DNA from: Kineothrix alysoides
GTDB taxonomy: Bacteria; Bacillota; Clostridia; Lachnospirales; Lachnospiraceae
NCBI RefSeq assembly: GCF_000732725.1
Contig: NZ_JPNB01000001.1
Coordinates: forward strand, 620,001-684,000
DNA length: 64,000 bases
Reading direction: 5' to 3'
Below, in pieces: positions 8,550 to 17,443 of the stretch; position 1 is the first letter of the stretch; each line of letters begins with the position of its first letter. Below the pieces are notes generated by a model. That model had not been told where the DNA came from. It did not search any database and saw only the letters and a program-made list of their open reading frames with translations. Both the position numbers and the translations under genes were made by a program.

Positions 8550-10250
8550 ATGAGAACAAGACAAGAAAAGAATTTGGTAAGCCGGATACTTGGACTGAGC
8601 ATTGTGACGGCTCTTGCCCTCGGGTCAATCGGAATGCAGGTTAGGGCAGAAGAGGGAGAGAGTCCTTCGGAAATTAGTGGGCAGGAGATTGCAGGGCAGG
8701 AAACAAATGATTCCGCAACGGATATATTGGATTCCAGTGAAGCATTGGCAGCGGTGGCAACGTATACCAGTTTCTCGGAAGATAAGATTACAGGGGTGGT
8801 TACATTCGATCCAACGGTAACTTATTATGATATACAGGGAAATGAAGTGACCAGTGTTAATGCGGGAGATGAGGTGTATATGGAGATTTCTTATACAACG
8901 ACTGGTATTCCCGCTGGAGTTCTTTATAGTACGACATATGAAGTTGGTTATTCTTCGGAAGTGGGTCGAACTGACTTAAGCTGGAAAGGAAATGATAGCG
9001 AACCTTTACCTTCATGGTATAAAGGAACTTCGGGAGGGTTATGGAAGCTGTGGATATCTCCTGGTATGCAGGCATCTCAAATTCATATGATTATAACTAT
9101 GCATATACCTACTGAAGAATTTGCAGAAGGCTGGACGCCTCAATCAGAGCAGGAAGGCGGATTTTATTATAGGGAATTTAGTATTGATAAAGTAGTTGGA
9201 TCGCTGACAATTAACGTAGGCACCGAAGGAGTAGAAGAACCCATAGGCCTTATCATAAATAACTCAAAGGTATTCTATTATGATGTGCAGGGGAATGCAA
9301 TTACCAGTGCTAATCCGGGAGATGTAGTGTATGCAACTACTACTTGGGAGGTTGAGGGAGGAGCAAGAGGCTTGTTCATAAATTCTGCATTTGGCTCGAC
9401 CACTAGCGGTAAAGAGGCTGTTTTGGAATACGTAGGTTATAGCCAGTACCCGGAATGGGTGTCGAATGATGTATTTGGTTTATGGAAAATAACTATATCA
9501 AAAGATATTAGTACTCCTAAGCTGGAATGTGCGGTACATGCGCGTCTGAGCGAAAAAAGTATTGATTTCACATGGCCGCCAGAGGGACAGCGTGGCTGGT
9601 GGACCGAGAATGACTTTGGGAAAGAGTTTTGGATAGATAATGAGGAAAAATTCTACCTCACTATCAACGGTGTAACTGGTAATGATAGTTCCCCTGTCTG
9701 GAAGCAAGAGATTATACAAGGCACAACTCCTTCAGAACCAATAACAGAAGGTGTTACCACCAATAGGGTACAAATCGCTGATGGAACAACTCTGGAATCA
9801 ACCGTTGGCGGTGTCTATGCAGCGAACTCTGTGAATGGAATTGCTGTTACCACAGAATATGCGGCAGTAGCTTCTGCAGCAGGACTTTCTGCAGAGCAGA
9901 TAGCGGCAGGAACGAATGTAAGATTCTATTTCTGTGATAGCTATAATAAAGCAGCGAAGGAAATGCTGCGCGGTGTTGCGGAATCATCAGGGAAACAGGT
10001 GGCAGCTTATCTTAATGCGGATTTGTACACCATCAGTAAAGCAGGCGCAGTAACAAGTGTAAGACAGACCTCTGACTCAGTAAATCTGGTGTTTGGTATA
10101 CCGAATACATTTGTAGGAGAAGGCCATGCCTTTTCACTTATCTTAATTAAACCTAATGGTGAGACAGTAGTGCTAAATGATTTGGATAACGACCCGAGTA
10201 CCATTACGGTAGAAACACAGTTTTTTGGAGCATATGTCCTTGTGTATTAA
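8550..10250 (+). CDS. Large secreted protein with two internal repeats
   Basis: A 566-residue exported protein of unknown function. Residues 1-33 are a classical signal peptide (RTRQEK, a hydrophobic core, cleavage after VRA). Two homologous blocks follow, about residues 75-215 and 225-375. Each contains YYD(I/V)QGN followed by TS-x-N-x-GD, later an SW/EW and GLWK(L/I)-x-IS, suggesting tandem beta-sandwich domains. The C-terminal 180 residues form a separate Ala/Val-rich domain ending in ETQFFGAYVLVY. No LPxTG anchor or transmembrane tail is seen, so it is probably released or non-covalently attached. AGGAGG precedes the ATG. It follows an Agr-type two-component system, which suggests cell-density control. 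I recognise no catalytic motif. Confidence 0.75.
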   Translation: MRTRQEKNLVSRILGLSIVTALALGSIGMQVRAEEGESPSEISGQEIAGQETNDSATDILDSSEALAAVATYTSFSEDKITGVVTFDPTVTYYDIQGNEVTSVNAGDEVYMEISYTTTGIPAGVLYSTTYEVGYSSEVGRTDLSWKGNDSEPLPSWYKGTSGGLWKLWISPGMQASQIHMIITMHIPTEEFAEGWTPQSEQEGGFYYREFSIDKVVGSLTINVGTEGVEEPIGLIINNSKVFYYDVQGNAITSANPGDVVYATTTWEVEGGARGLFINSAFGSTTSGKEAVLEYVGYSQYPEWVSNDVFGLWKITISKDISTPKLECAVHARLSEKSIDFTWPPEGQRGWWTENDFGKEFWIDNEEKFYLTINGVTGNDSSPVWKQEIIQGTTPSEPITEGVTTNRVQIADGTTLESTVGGVYAANSVNGIAVTTEYAAVASAAGLSAEQIAAGTNVRFYFCDSYNKAAKEMLRGVAESSGKQVAAYLNADLYTISKAGAVTSVRQTSDSVNLVFGIPNTFVGEGHAFSLILIKPNGETVVLNDLDNDPSTITVETQFFGAYVLVY

Positions 10251-10574
10251 AGAATAGTAAATGGTTATTTTATGAGGTTGTGAGGGCGTAAATTTTCCTG
10301 TGTCTCAAATGACATCAAGTATCTGGAATTGAATTAGATATGTAAAATTCTTGTTAGTTATAGGTGAATTTTTGTGTCGAATTTATTTTCTTATTTTATA
10401 GTCTGTGCGGATAAAGAAATTTTATACATTTCTACATGAAAAGTAATCGATAATTGAAAAGCAACTTTTCGTGGACGCTGCCCACACCCGACCTCCGAAA
10501 TAAAAATGGAAAATATGTTTATCTTGGAATATTCTGGTTAAACTATAATTATCGGTGAAATAAGATATATGTGG

Positions 10575-10613
10575 ATCGGCAGGTAGCTTTGCGGGCAGCC
10601 TGCCGATTTTTTC
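10575..10613 (+). terminator. Hairpin with U-run inside the IS, facing the transposase gene
   Basis: ATCGGCAGG (10575-10583) pairs with CCTGCCGAT (10599-10607) and is followed by TTTTTTC on the plus strand. It ends four bases before the transposase stop codon. It would stop transcription entering the element from the left flank, a common self-protection device in insertion sequences. Confidence 0.7.
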
Positions 10614-10616
10614 TAT

Positions 10617-11831
10617 TTACAGATATTCGCTAATCCGTTCACCATACAAGAGGAGAAGCTGACTTAAGACTAAGTCCCAGTTACGATAACGTTGCGTCCA
10701 CTTCTTCTTTACATTCTGAGTCGCCAGGTACAACATTTTTTCCAAGGAAGTATCATTGGGAAAAACACTTTTTGTCTTGGTTACCTTACGAAACTGTCGA
10801 TTTACTCCTTCTATGATATTTGTCGTATACATTATCCTGCGGATATCTTCGCTGAACTGAAAAAAGGGGCTTACAACATCCCAATTCTGTTCCCAACTTG
10901 CGATCGCATACGGATATTTTTTACCCCAGATTTCTTTCGCTCCTTCTAATTCAGAAAGGGCGGCTTCTTCGGTGGGTGCCTTGTATACTGCTTTAAAGTC
11001 AGACGCAAACTTCTTGATGTCTTTATAGGATACATATTTGAAGGAATTGCGCAGCATGTGGATGATACACCGTTGTACTTGTGCCTGCGGATAGGCCGCA
11101 GCGATTGCTTCTTTAAATCCGTTAAGTCCATCTACACAAAAGAAGAGCACTTCTTGGACACCACGATTCTTTAAATCATTTAACATACCCAGCCAGAACT
11201 TAGAGGATTCATTTGCCCCGATGTTGATGCTCAGGATGTCTTTGTTCCCATCTAAACTTACGCCTAGTACCACATAAGCTGCTCGATTCAGGATTCGTCC
11301 ATCTTCACGGATTTTGTAATGGATCGCATCCATGAAGACGAAGGGATAGATTGGCTCCAAGGGACGGGACTGCCATTCTTTTACTTCGGGCAGAAGCTTA
11401 TCCGTGATCTTGCTGACCATTTCGGCTGATACTTGAATTCCATACAAGTCTTCAATCTGATCATGGATATCGCGGGTGGTCATGCCTCTGGCATAGAGGG
11501 AGATGACTTTTTCCTCAATCCCCGAAATATCCCGTTGGTACTTAGGGACAATCTGGGGTTCGAATTCCCCATTTCTATCTCGGGGAATATCCAGTTGTAC
11601 TTCTCCATACTGACTCTTTACGGTTTTGGGAGAATATCCATTGCGCTTGTTGTCCGAGTCCATATGCTCCTTATTATTTTTTTCATAGCCAATTGAAGCA
11701 TTCATTTCCGATTCTAATAGTTCCTGCAGCATATCTTTAAAACTGTCCTTAAATAGGGCATAGATATCACTGGGACTATTAATGTCGTTATCAGCAATAA
11801 TTTGTTGTAATTGGTCCTTTGCAATAGCCAT
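10617..11831 (-). CDS. IS256-family transposase
   Basis: DDE transposase of the IS256/mutator group, 404 residues, the usual full length. Visible elements include the N-terminal DNA-binding region (LLESEMNASIGYEKN), the catalytic aspartates in FVFMDAIHYK and FFCVDGLNGFKEAI, the motif CIIHMLRNSFKYV, and the catalytic glutamate in TTNIIEGVNRQFRK. The binding site GGAAGGAG precedes the ATG. The frame is intact, so the element may still be active. Confidence 0.96.
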   Translation of the reverse strand: MAIAKDQLQQIIADNDINSPSDIYALFKDSFKDMLQELLESEMNASIGYEKNNKEHMDSDNKRNGYSPKTVKSQYGEVQLDIPRDRNGEFEPQIVPKYQRDISGIEEKVISLYARGMTTRDIHDQIEDLYGIQVSAEMVSKITDKLLPEVKEWQSRPLEPIYPFVFMDAIHYKIREDGRILNRAAYVVLGVSLDGNKDILSINIGANESSKFWLGMLNDLKNRGVQEVLFFCVDGLNGFKEAIAAAYPQAQVQRCIIHMLRNSFKYVSYKDIKKFASDFKAVYKAPTEEAALSELEGAKEIWGKKYPYAIASWEQNWDVVSPFFQFSEDIRRIMYTTNIIEGVNRQFRKVTKTKSVFPNDTSLEKMLYLATQNVKKKWTQRYRNWDLVLSQLLLLYGERISEYL

Positions 11832-11924
11832 ATAAAAAGCTCCTTCCTGAAAAAGAATTATTTATCTAATTCTTTCCAGAGAGAAGCCATTTATTTCCAA
11901 AGACACAACTTATTTTACACTACC

Positions 11925-11971
11925 GAGGTTGTCGCCTTCACGATTAAAAAGATGAGGTGACAGCCTCTTTT
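11925..11971 (+). terminator. Terminator of the secreted-protein gene, split by the IS
   Basis: GAGGTTGTCGCCTTC (11925-11939) pairs, with three G-U wobbles, with GATGAGGTGACAGCCTC (11951-11967), followed by TTTTGT. The first eight bases are the IS target duplication. Removing the IS and one copy of GAGGTTGT places this hairpin 23 bp after the stop codon of the gene at 8550-10250. It was evidently that gene's terminator before the insertion. Confidence 0.75.
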
Positions 11972-11994
11972 GTAATCCTCGCTTAGAGCAATAA

Positions 11995-13107
11995 TTATCC
12001 CTGATTCCTAATGTTGTTTAACATTTCTCCGGGTGTGATTCCATAGTACTTTTTAAATACCTTATAAAAATGCCCTAATTCTTTGTATCCGGTCATTTCG
12101 GCGATTTCTTTGATTGCAACATCCGTAAGTAAAAGTTCTTTTGCCTTTTTCATTCTCAGCCCGGTAATATAGCCGGAGAACCCGGCTCCGGTTTCTGATT
12201 TCAATACTTTACTCAGATATTCCTTACTGATATAAAAGTTTTCTGCGGTTTTTTCCAAGGATATATTTTCCGTATAGTTTGATTCTATGTATTTACATAT
12301 TAGTTTTATATCGATTTTGTTCTTTTCTTTTTTCAGGTGTTCCATTTTCATAATAGCCTTGATGAACAGAGCTCTTATAGACTGTATCATTTCATGAAAG
12401 GAAAAATTGCTTGAAAAAACATAGGAACCGGCTTTTTCATCCATGATTTCATTGAAGGAATAGCCGCATTCCGAGATAAACTTTTGCAGCATATTATGGA
12501 AGTCAAAATGTATATAAATAGCAATATTTTTTGAGGGGCTGTCCCCTTCTGATCGTATAACTAAAGCTTCCAGTGTCTCAATTCTATTCTGTAACAAATC
12601 TAAATTATTAGCTTTTAAGGACTCATAGATAGAAGTCCTTAAATCGGTGTAGTCCGTAAACCAGCCGACATGTAAAACTCCTTGCAGGCTTAAGTCTTTT
12701 GTGCTGTCGGAGACTTGCTCCTGGTTTAATTCTTTGATGCAGCGCTCTAATTGGGCATTGAGTTCCTCTGGTTTAACCGGTTTTAATAAATAATCAATCG
12801 CCTGTAATTGTACAGCATTTCTGACGAATTGGAAATCGTCATAACCGCTAACAAATATTACTTTAGCATGACAGTCCCTTTTGCGTAATGTGTCAATCAG
12901 GGTCAAACCACTCATATTAGGCATTTTTACGTCAGATATGATAATATCCGGATTAAGGCTTACGACCAGTTCCAGGCCATATTCACCATCGGAAGCCTCC
13001 GCAATGATTTCAATTCCCAACTCGTCCCATTTGCCGATATAACGAAGGACATCCCGGGTCCAACTCTCATCGTCGATTAATATTGTCGTGTATTTTCCGT
13101 TTCGCAT
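11995..13107 (-). CDS. AraC-type response regulator (YesN-like)
   Basis: Transcription activator of the YesN class, 370 residues. The receiver domain is residues 1-125, with acidic pair DDE (12-14), acceptor IIISDVKMPNMSG and lysine in LLKPVKP. A linker is followed by a C-terminal double helix-turn-helix AraC domain (residues 265-365: KYIESNYTENISLEKTAENF and later GYKELGHFYKVFKKYYGITP). It overlaps the kinase gene by 31 bp, so the two are translationally coupled. It probably activates the divergent sugar-transport operon through the 16-bp direct repeat at 15004-15035. Confidence 0.95.
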   Translation of the reverse strand: MRNGKYTTILIDDESWTRDVLRYIGKWDELGIEIIAEASDGEYGLELVVSLNPDIIISDVKMPNMSGLTLIDTLRKRDCHAKVIFVSGYDDFQFVRNAVQLQAIDYLLKPVKPEELNAQLERCIKELNQEQVSDSTKDLSLQGVLHVGWFTDYTDLRTSIYESLKANNLDLLQNRIETLEALVIRSEGDSPSKNIAIYIHFDFHNMLQKFISECGYSFNEIMDEKAGSYVFSSNFSFHEMIQSIRALFIKAIMKMEHLKKEKNKIDIKLICKYIESNYTENISLEKTAENFYISKEYLSKVLKSETGAGFSGYITGLRMKKAKELLLTDVAIKEIAEMTGYKELGHFYKVFKKYYGITPGEMLNNIRNQG

Positions 13108-14876
13108 AATTCTTTCTTTCCCAGCAGTTTTGTTTTTATTGTTATCGTTGTGCCCTCATTTTGATTACTTTGAATTCTCAAACCATATTCAGGACCGGAC
13201 ATGATGCGGATTCTTGAATGAACATTGCTTAGTCCGATATGAGAAGAAGAGTTTAATGTTTCCTTATTGCCTGAATCTAATGAAGTGCGGATTATATCGA
13301 GTTGTGTGGAATCCATACCGAGACCGTTATCGGAAACAGTAATGATTAAGCTGTCTGATGCGATATCTTCATAAGCGTTAAGCTGTATTTTCCAATCCTC
13401 GTTTTTTTTATTAAGTCCATGCTCAAGACAATTTTCAACAAGAGGCTGCAGAATTAGTTTCGGTATATATGACTGCATTGCCCGTGGAGAGATTTCTGTC
13501 TCAAATTGAAGCCGATGGTCAAATCTGTTATTCTGTATTGAAATATAACTTTTTAAATAAGTAATTTCTTGTTCAAGCGTAACGGATTCCCGCTCGAAAC
13601 TGATTGCATACCGCAGTATGTCACTTAATGCTGTTACAACGGGATATATATGCTCGCTCTTTCCTGACAGGGACATTCCTCCGATGACTTGCAATGTATT
13701 ATATAAAAAATGAGGATTGATTTGTGCCTGCAAAGCTCTGAGCTGTGCGTTTCTTTTTTCTATTTCACGTTGGTATTCCTGAGTGACCAGTTCCTGATTA
13801 CGGGTCATCATATTTTCAAAGCTTTCCTGAAGCAAGCCGATTTCATCATTTCGATTTATTGGAACATCCGCAGCAAAATTATGAATATCTGTTGTCTGCA
13901 TTTTTTTGCTCAATGTAATGATAGGCTTACTGATTATTTCGGAAAATAAGACGGATAATAATGCCGCTGCAAGCAGAGAAAATATCATAATGATAAATGC
14001 GATTGTAACAGTATCTTTTAATTGATTCCTGATTAATTGATCAGGCACTATATAAAGCAGGTTTAATTTTCCCTTGTTAATTGATTCGTAAAAATAAAAA
14101 TGATTGTTTTCAGCAAAAATACCGGAGGGCTCTTCTTTTATTCGCTGCATTATATCGATATAATTATTCTGAACTGATACATTTTGATAATTACCGAGTT
14201 CTGCGAGAATCAAATCCTCATCATTGAAAAGAATAGCGCTTTCACCTTCTTCGATATTCTTTTGTATGGTGTCTGTAAATGAATGTTTATTCAAACGGAT
14301 AACCAATACTGCTATTTTTTTACCTGTAGTGAATTCATTAATTTGGTGCATTACAACGAAATCGGAACCGTCTCTTCTGACGACAATATTGGATTGTAAA
14401 GCAGTATCTCTTGAATTCCAGACTGTATCCATTTTATCCCATGTACCATTTTGGAAACTTTTTCGAGTTGCTATGTATCCGTCTCCGGTCAGATAATTAT
14501 ATATTTCAACGGAAATTATATTGGCATCGGTATTCAGCGCATCTTCAAAATTATTTCGAATATCAGGCAGAATACTGTCAATTGAATTGTTGCCGATCAC
14601 CCAGGAAATAAGACCTTGTTTGATTTTCTTGTTGATTTCAAATGAATAGAACAAATCGGCATATCCGCCTAATTCCGTAGTTAGTTTATCGTTCATCCAA
14701 TTCATGCCAAGGATTCTCGTTTGTATTAATTGATTTTGCATATTCTTTTGAGATATATTTAATGTAAAATAGGCCAGCAATAAAATAGGAATCATTGATA
14801 TTAAGAGCATTGACCCCAAAATTCTTTTTTGAATGGATATTTTATGATTTAATATTTTAATGCGCTCTTTCTTCAT
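13077..14876 (-). CDS. Sensor histidine kinase (YesM-like)
   Basis: Membrane kinase of the YesM class, 599 residues. A membrane helix near residues 15-37 is followed by an extracellular sensor of about 250 residues, a second helix near 300-322 and a HAMP domain. The His_kinase box is QAQINPHFLYNTLQ, and the ATP domain carries LVENCLEHGLNKK and VSDNGLGMD. It forms a two-gene operon with the AraC-type regulator and lies divergently from a sugar ABC transporter, the usual arrangement for sensing extracellular oligosaccharides, possibly through contact with the binding protein. Confidence 0.95.
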   Translation of the reverse strand: MKKERIKILNHKISIQKRILGSMLLISMIPILLLAYFTLNISQKNMQNQLIQTRILGMNWMNDKLTTELGGYADLFYSFEINKKIKQGLISWVIGNNSIDSILPDIRNNFEDALNTDANIISVEIYNYLTGDGYIATRKSFQNGTWDKMDTVWNSRDTALQSNIVVRRDGSDFVVMHQINEFTTGKKIAVLVIRLNKHSFTDTIQKNIEEGESAILFNDEDLILAELGNYQNVSVQNNYIDIMQRIKEEPSGIFAENNHFYFYESINKGKLNLLYIVPDQLIRNQLKDTVTIAFIIMIFSLLAAALLSVLFSEIISKPIITLSKKMQTTDIHNFAADVPINRNDEIGLLQESFENMMTRNQELVTQEYQREIEKRNAQLRALQAQINPHFLYNTLQVIGGMSLSGKSEHIYPVVTALSDILRYAISFERESVTLEQEITYLKSYISIQNNRFDHRLQFETEISPRAMQSYIPKLILQPLVENCLEHGLNKKNEDWKIQLNAYEDIASDSLIITVSDNGLGMDSTQLDIIRTSLDSGNKETLNSSSHIGLSNVHSRIRIMSGPEYGLRIQSNQNEGTTITIKTKLLGKKELCETENTRQY

Positions 14877-15003
14877 GATATATACCTTCTCCGAGTTGGG
14901 ATGTTTTAAGAAGTAAGCTCTTATCTCTGTTTTATATAGTGATTATTATATCCAAGCGAGTAAGAGATGTAAATAGATTTGCGTTTTATGGCAGGGTTTG
15001 ATG

Positions 15004-15084
15004 TTAAAAATGCACAATATTAAAAATGTACAATAAGAGAGAACCGTTTATGACAATGAAATTTATCCAAAGAAATAATATAAT
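15004..15084 (+). promoter_or_regulatory. Sugar-transport operon promoter with 16-bp tandem operator
   Basis: TTAAAAATGCACAATA (15004-15019) is followed directly by TTAAAAATGTACAATA (15020-15035), a tandem repeat with one mismatch. A -10 TATAAT lies at 15079-15084 with no good -35. A direct repeat about 55-85 bp before the predicted start, and a weak -35, are typical of promoters needing an AraC-type activator, here probably the YesN-like regulator. Confidence 0.6.
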
Positions 15085-15146
15085 TGCATTGTAACTTAGG
15101 CAAAGTGTTCAAAGTGAGAAGTTGTTTTAGAAGGAGGATTACTATA

Positions 15147-16466
15147 GTGAAAAAGAAATTAGTATCAATGATGTTGTTACTGGCCATGACGCTAACGGCA
15201 TGCGGTAATGGCGGGGAAAATACTTCGGCTGACAGTAAAGCGGGCGAGGTGGAAGAAACGGCCTCTGTAGAAGAGGTTTCTTCAGAAACTGCTCCTGCTA
15301 AGGAGGTTGAGCTTAATATCATGATGAGCTTTCCTCAGTATATGGATCAATGGGAAGATTACTGCGACCAGTTTGAGGCGAAGATGCTGGCAGAAGAAAA
15401 TGTTAAAGTTACTATAAATCTTGAGATGCCCAGCGCGGACCAATATGATAGTATTCTTCAGGCGAGGTTGACCGGCGATGATACACCGGACTTATTTACA
15501 ATTCAGGCCAACAATATTCAAACATACGCAAATGCAGGATATTTAACAGATTTGACGAATGAAGAGAGCATTGCAAAAGTATATGATAATGTAAAAGAGA
15601 CCGTTACAGTTGATGGGAAAGTAATGGGAGTTCCAATTGAAAGTACGGCATGGAGTGTTTTGTATAATAAGCAGATGTTTGAAGATGCCGGAATTACGCC
15701 GCCTGAAACGTTGGATGAGCTGAAAGCAGTTTGTGTGGCATTGCAGGAAAAGGGTTATACCCCTTTTATGTTAGCGTTTCAGGAACAGTGGGTTCCGCAG
15801 CTTATGACAGCGGTAACACTCGGCGGGAAAACGACAGGAGATATTCCTGACTGGTTGGAGCGCATGTATAAAGATGAAGCTTCCTACGAGGAGGTTAGAG
15901 AAATCTTTGATGTTATCAATTTGATCATGGAAAATGGTACCAAGCGTGCGATGGAAGAAGGGTCGGAAGTCGGAGCCGCAGATTTTGCCAATGGAGCCGC
16001 GGCAATGTTTGTTCAGGGAACTTGGTCGGCAAATACGATAATGACAACGAATCCCGATATGCAGCTAGGGGTATTTGCATTACCTGTCAACAATAATCCG
16101 GAATGTACCAGGATTAATCTCGCTACCTCTACGGTATTAGGAGTATATGCCAATGGTCTTGAAAAAGAAGTGGCCATAAAATTTGCAAATTATGTTTTAG
16201 ACGATAACGATTCATCGGCATTGTTCCAGGCTTGTGGATTTAATCCGATCTCTTCCATTCATGCATTTGAAACGGCATCATGGGTACAGGATGCATATAA
16301 GTATGTGGAAGAGGGCCGTTCTTATCAGGATCTGGTGCTTCCATCTTCGGTAACAGATGAGCAAGGCAGGCTGCTTCAGGAATTGTATGTTGGAAGTGTG
16401 GACATTGATGGAATTATAGAGCGTCTTGACGGTGCATTTAAAGAAGCAAATGAACTTTCTAAATAA
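15147..16466 (+). CDS. Sugar ABC transporter substrate-binding lipoprotein
   Basis: Family 1 extracellular solute-binding protein that captures a sugar or oligosaccharide for import. The GTG at 15147 is chosen because AAGGAGG lies 9 bp upstream and it gives a proper lipoprotein signal: KKK, a hydrophobic core and lipobox LTAC, so Cys19 would be lipidated. The rest has the family's layout (DLFTIQANNIQ, GVPIESTAWSVLYNK, AAAMFVQGTWSAN). Two permeases follow, but no ATPase gene is nearby, so a shared MsiK/MsmX-type ATPase elsewhere is likely. A strong hairpin after this gene may raise its mRNA relative to the permeases. Confidence 0.93.
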   Translation: MKKKLVSMMLLLAMTLTACGNGGENTSADSKAGEVEETASVEEVSSETAPAKEVELNIMMSFPQYMDQWEDYCDQFEAKMLAEENVKVTINLEMPSADQYDSILQARLTGDDTPDLFTIQANNIQTYANAGYLTDLTNEESIAKVYDNVKETVTVDGKVMGVPIESTAWSVLYNKQMFEDAGITPPETLDELKAVCVALQEKGYTPFMLAFQEQWVPQLMTAVTLGGKTTGDIPDWLERMYKDEASYEEVREIFDVINLIMENGTKRAMEEGSEVGAADFANGAAAMFVQGTWSANTIMTTNPDMQLGVFALPVNNNPECTRINLATSTVLGVYANGLEKEVAIKFANYVLDDNDSSALFQACGFNPISSIHAFETASWVQDAYKYVEEGRSYQDLVLPSSVTDEQGRLLQELYVGSVDIDGIIERLDGAFKEANELSK

Positions 16467-16486
16467 GAGTAAGAGTGTGTGATTTC

Positions 16487-16518
16487 TCAAGCGTGCGGAA
16501 ACATCTCTGCACGCTTGA
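16487..16518 (+). promoter_or_regulatory. Intercistronic hairpin after the binding-protein gene
   Basis: TCAAGCGTGC (16487-16496) pairs perfectly with GCACGCTTGA (16509-16518), with a 12-base loop and no U-run. This is the usual position of an mRNA-stabilising or partly terminating hairpin that makes binding protein more abundant than permeases. Confidence 0.7.
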
Positions 16519-16564
16519 AATAACTTATTGGAAATACAGCACATGAAAAGAAGAGGTACTTTAT

Positions 16565-17443
16565 ATGCAAAGTAAAAGGAAACAAAATTTTAGTCTGATT
16601 ATGTTTGCGTTGCCGGCCTTGGTCGTATATGCGGTATTCAAACTTTATCCGGCAGTTACCGGTATATTTTATTCAATGACAAATTGGAATGGGCTGAGTA
16701 AAGAATATGATTTTATTGGGTTGAAAAACTTTCGTGAGATGTTGTCGGATGATTATTTCTGGCAATCCGTGATATTTACGATTAAATATGTAGTAGTATT
16801 GCTGGTTATTGCAAATGTCATGGCTTTGGTGCTGGCGGTTACTGTTGAGTCGGTCAAAAAAGGAAAGGGATTTTTCAGGACAATTTTCTGCCTTCCTAAT
16901 ATGATAAGCATGATCATAGGCGGATACATGTGGCGATTTATTTTTTATAAAGTACTTTACTATATGGCAGATAATTGGGGATGGAAGTTCCTGGATCAGT
17001 CTTGGGTGGGAGATACCCGCTATGCGTTTCTGTCTATTATCATCGTTGCTTCATGGGGATGTGTCGGTTATCTGATGATTATATATATGGCAGGATTGCA
17101 GGGCGTACCAACTCATTTATTGGAAGCGGCTGAATTGGACGGAGCAAATGGATGGAAAAAGTTTTGGAATGTAACTTTTCCTCTAATACAGCCAGCGTTG
17201 ACAGTTTGTTTGTTTTGGACGTTAAACTCATCCTTCCAGGTATTTGACGTTATTTATTCGTTGACGGGCGGAGGCCCCGGAAGGGCGACACAATCAGTTG
17301 CGGTTAATATTTATGAAGAGGCCTTCAGAGGAAATATAAGATATGGATATGCTACGGCAAAGTCAACCGTCCTGTTTTTAATTATCCTGATTATTACTGC
17401 GATTCAGCTAAAGACAACACAGAGTAAGGAGGAAGAATTATGA
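16565..17443 (+). CDS. Sugar ABC transporter permease 1
   Basis: Inner-membrane permease of the carbohydrate-uptake (MalF/UgpA-like) class, 292 residues, with six predicted membrane helices. The EAA loop that docks the ATPase is EAAELDGANGWKKFWNVTFP. It is preceded by AAGAAGAGG and ends with a 4-bp ATGA overlap with the second permease gene, so the two are translated together and form a heterodimer. Confidence 0.93.
   Translation: MQSKRKQNFSLIMFALPALVVYAVFKLYPAVTGIFYSMTNWNGLSKEYDFIGLKNFREMLSDDYFWQSVIFTIKYVVVLLVIANVMALVLAVTVESVKKGKGFFRTIFCLPNMISMIIGGYMWRFIFYKVLYYMADNWGWKFLDQSWVGDTRYAFLSIIIVASWGCVGYLMIIYMAGLQGVPTHLLEAAELDGANGWKKFWNVTFPLIQPALTVCLFWTLNSSFQVFDVIYSLTGGGPGRATQSVAVNIYEEAFRGNIRYGYATAKSTVLFLIILIITAIQLKTTQSKEEEL

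Larger units (their letters stand above)
10282..11924 (-). mobile_element. Complete IS256-family insertion sequence with target duplication
   Basis: The element is bounded by imperfect terminal inverted repeats. The left end reads GAGGGCGTAAATTTTCCTG and then TGTCTC. The right end on the complementary strand reads GGTAGTGTAAAATAAGTTG and then TGTCTT; 15 of the first 24 positions match, including GTAAA and TGTGTCT in register. An identical 8-bp GAGGTTGT lies outside each end (10274-10281 and 11925-11932), as expected for IS256 transposition. The single gene is a full-length transposase. The element is about 1643 bp, with a rather long 335-bp stretch between the transposase stop and the left end. 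Confidence 0.85.
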
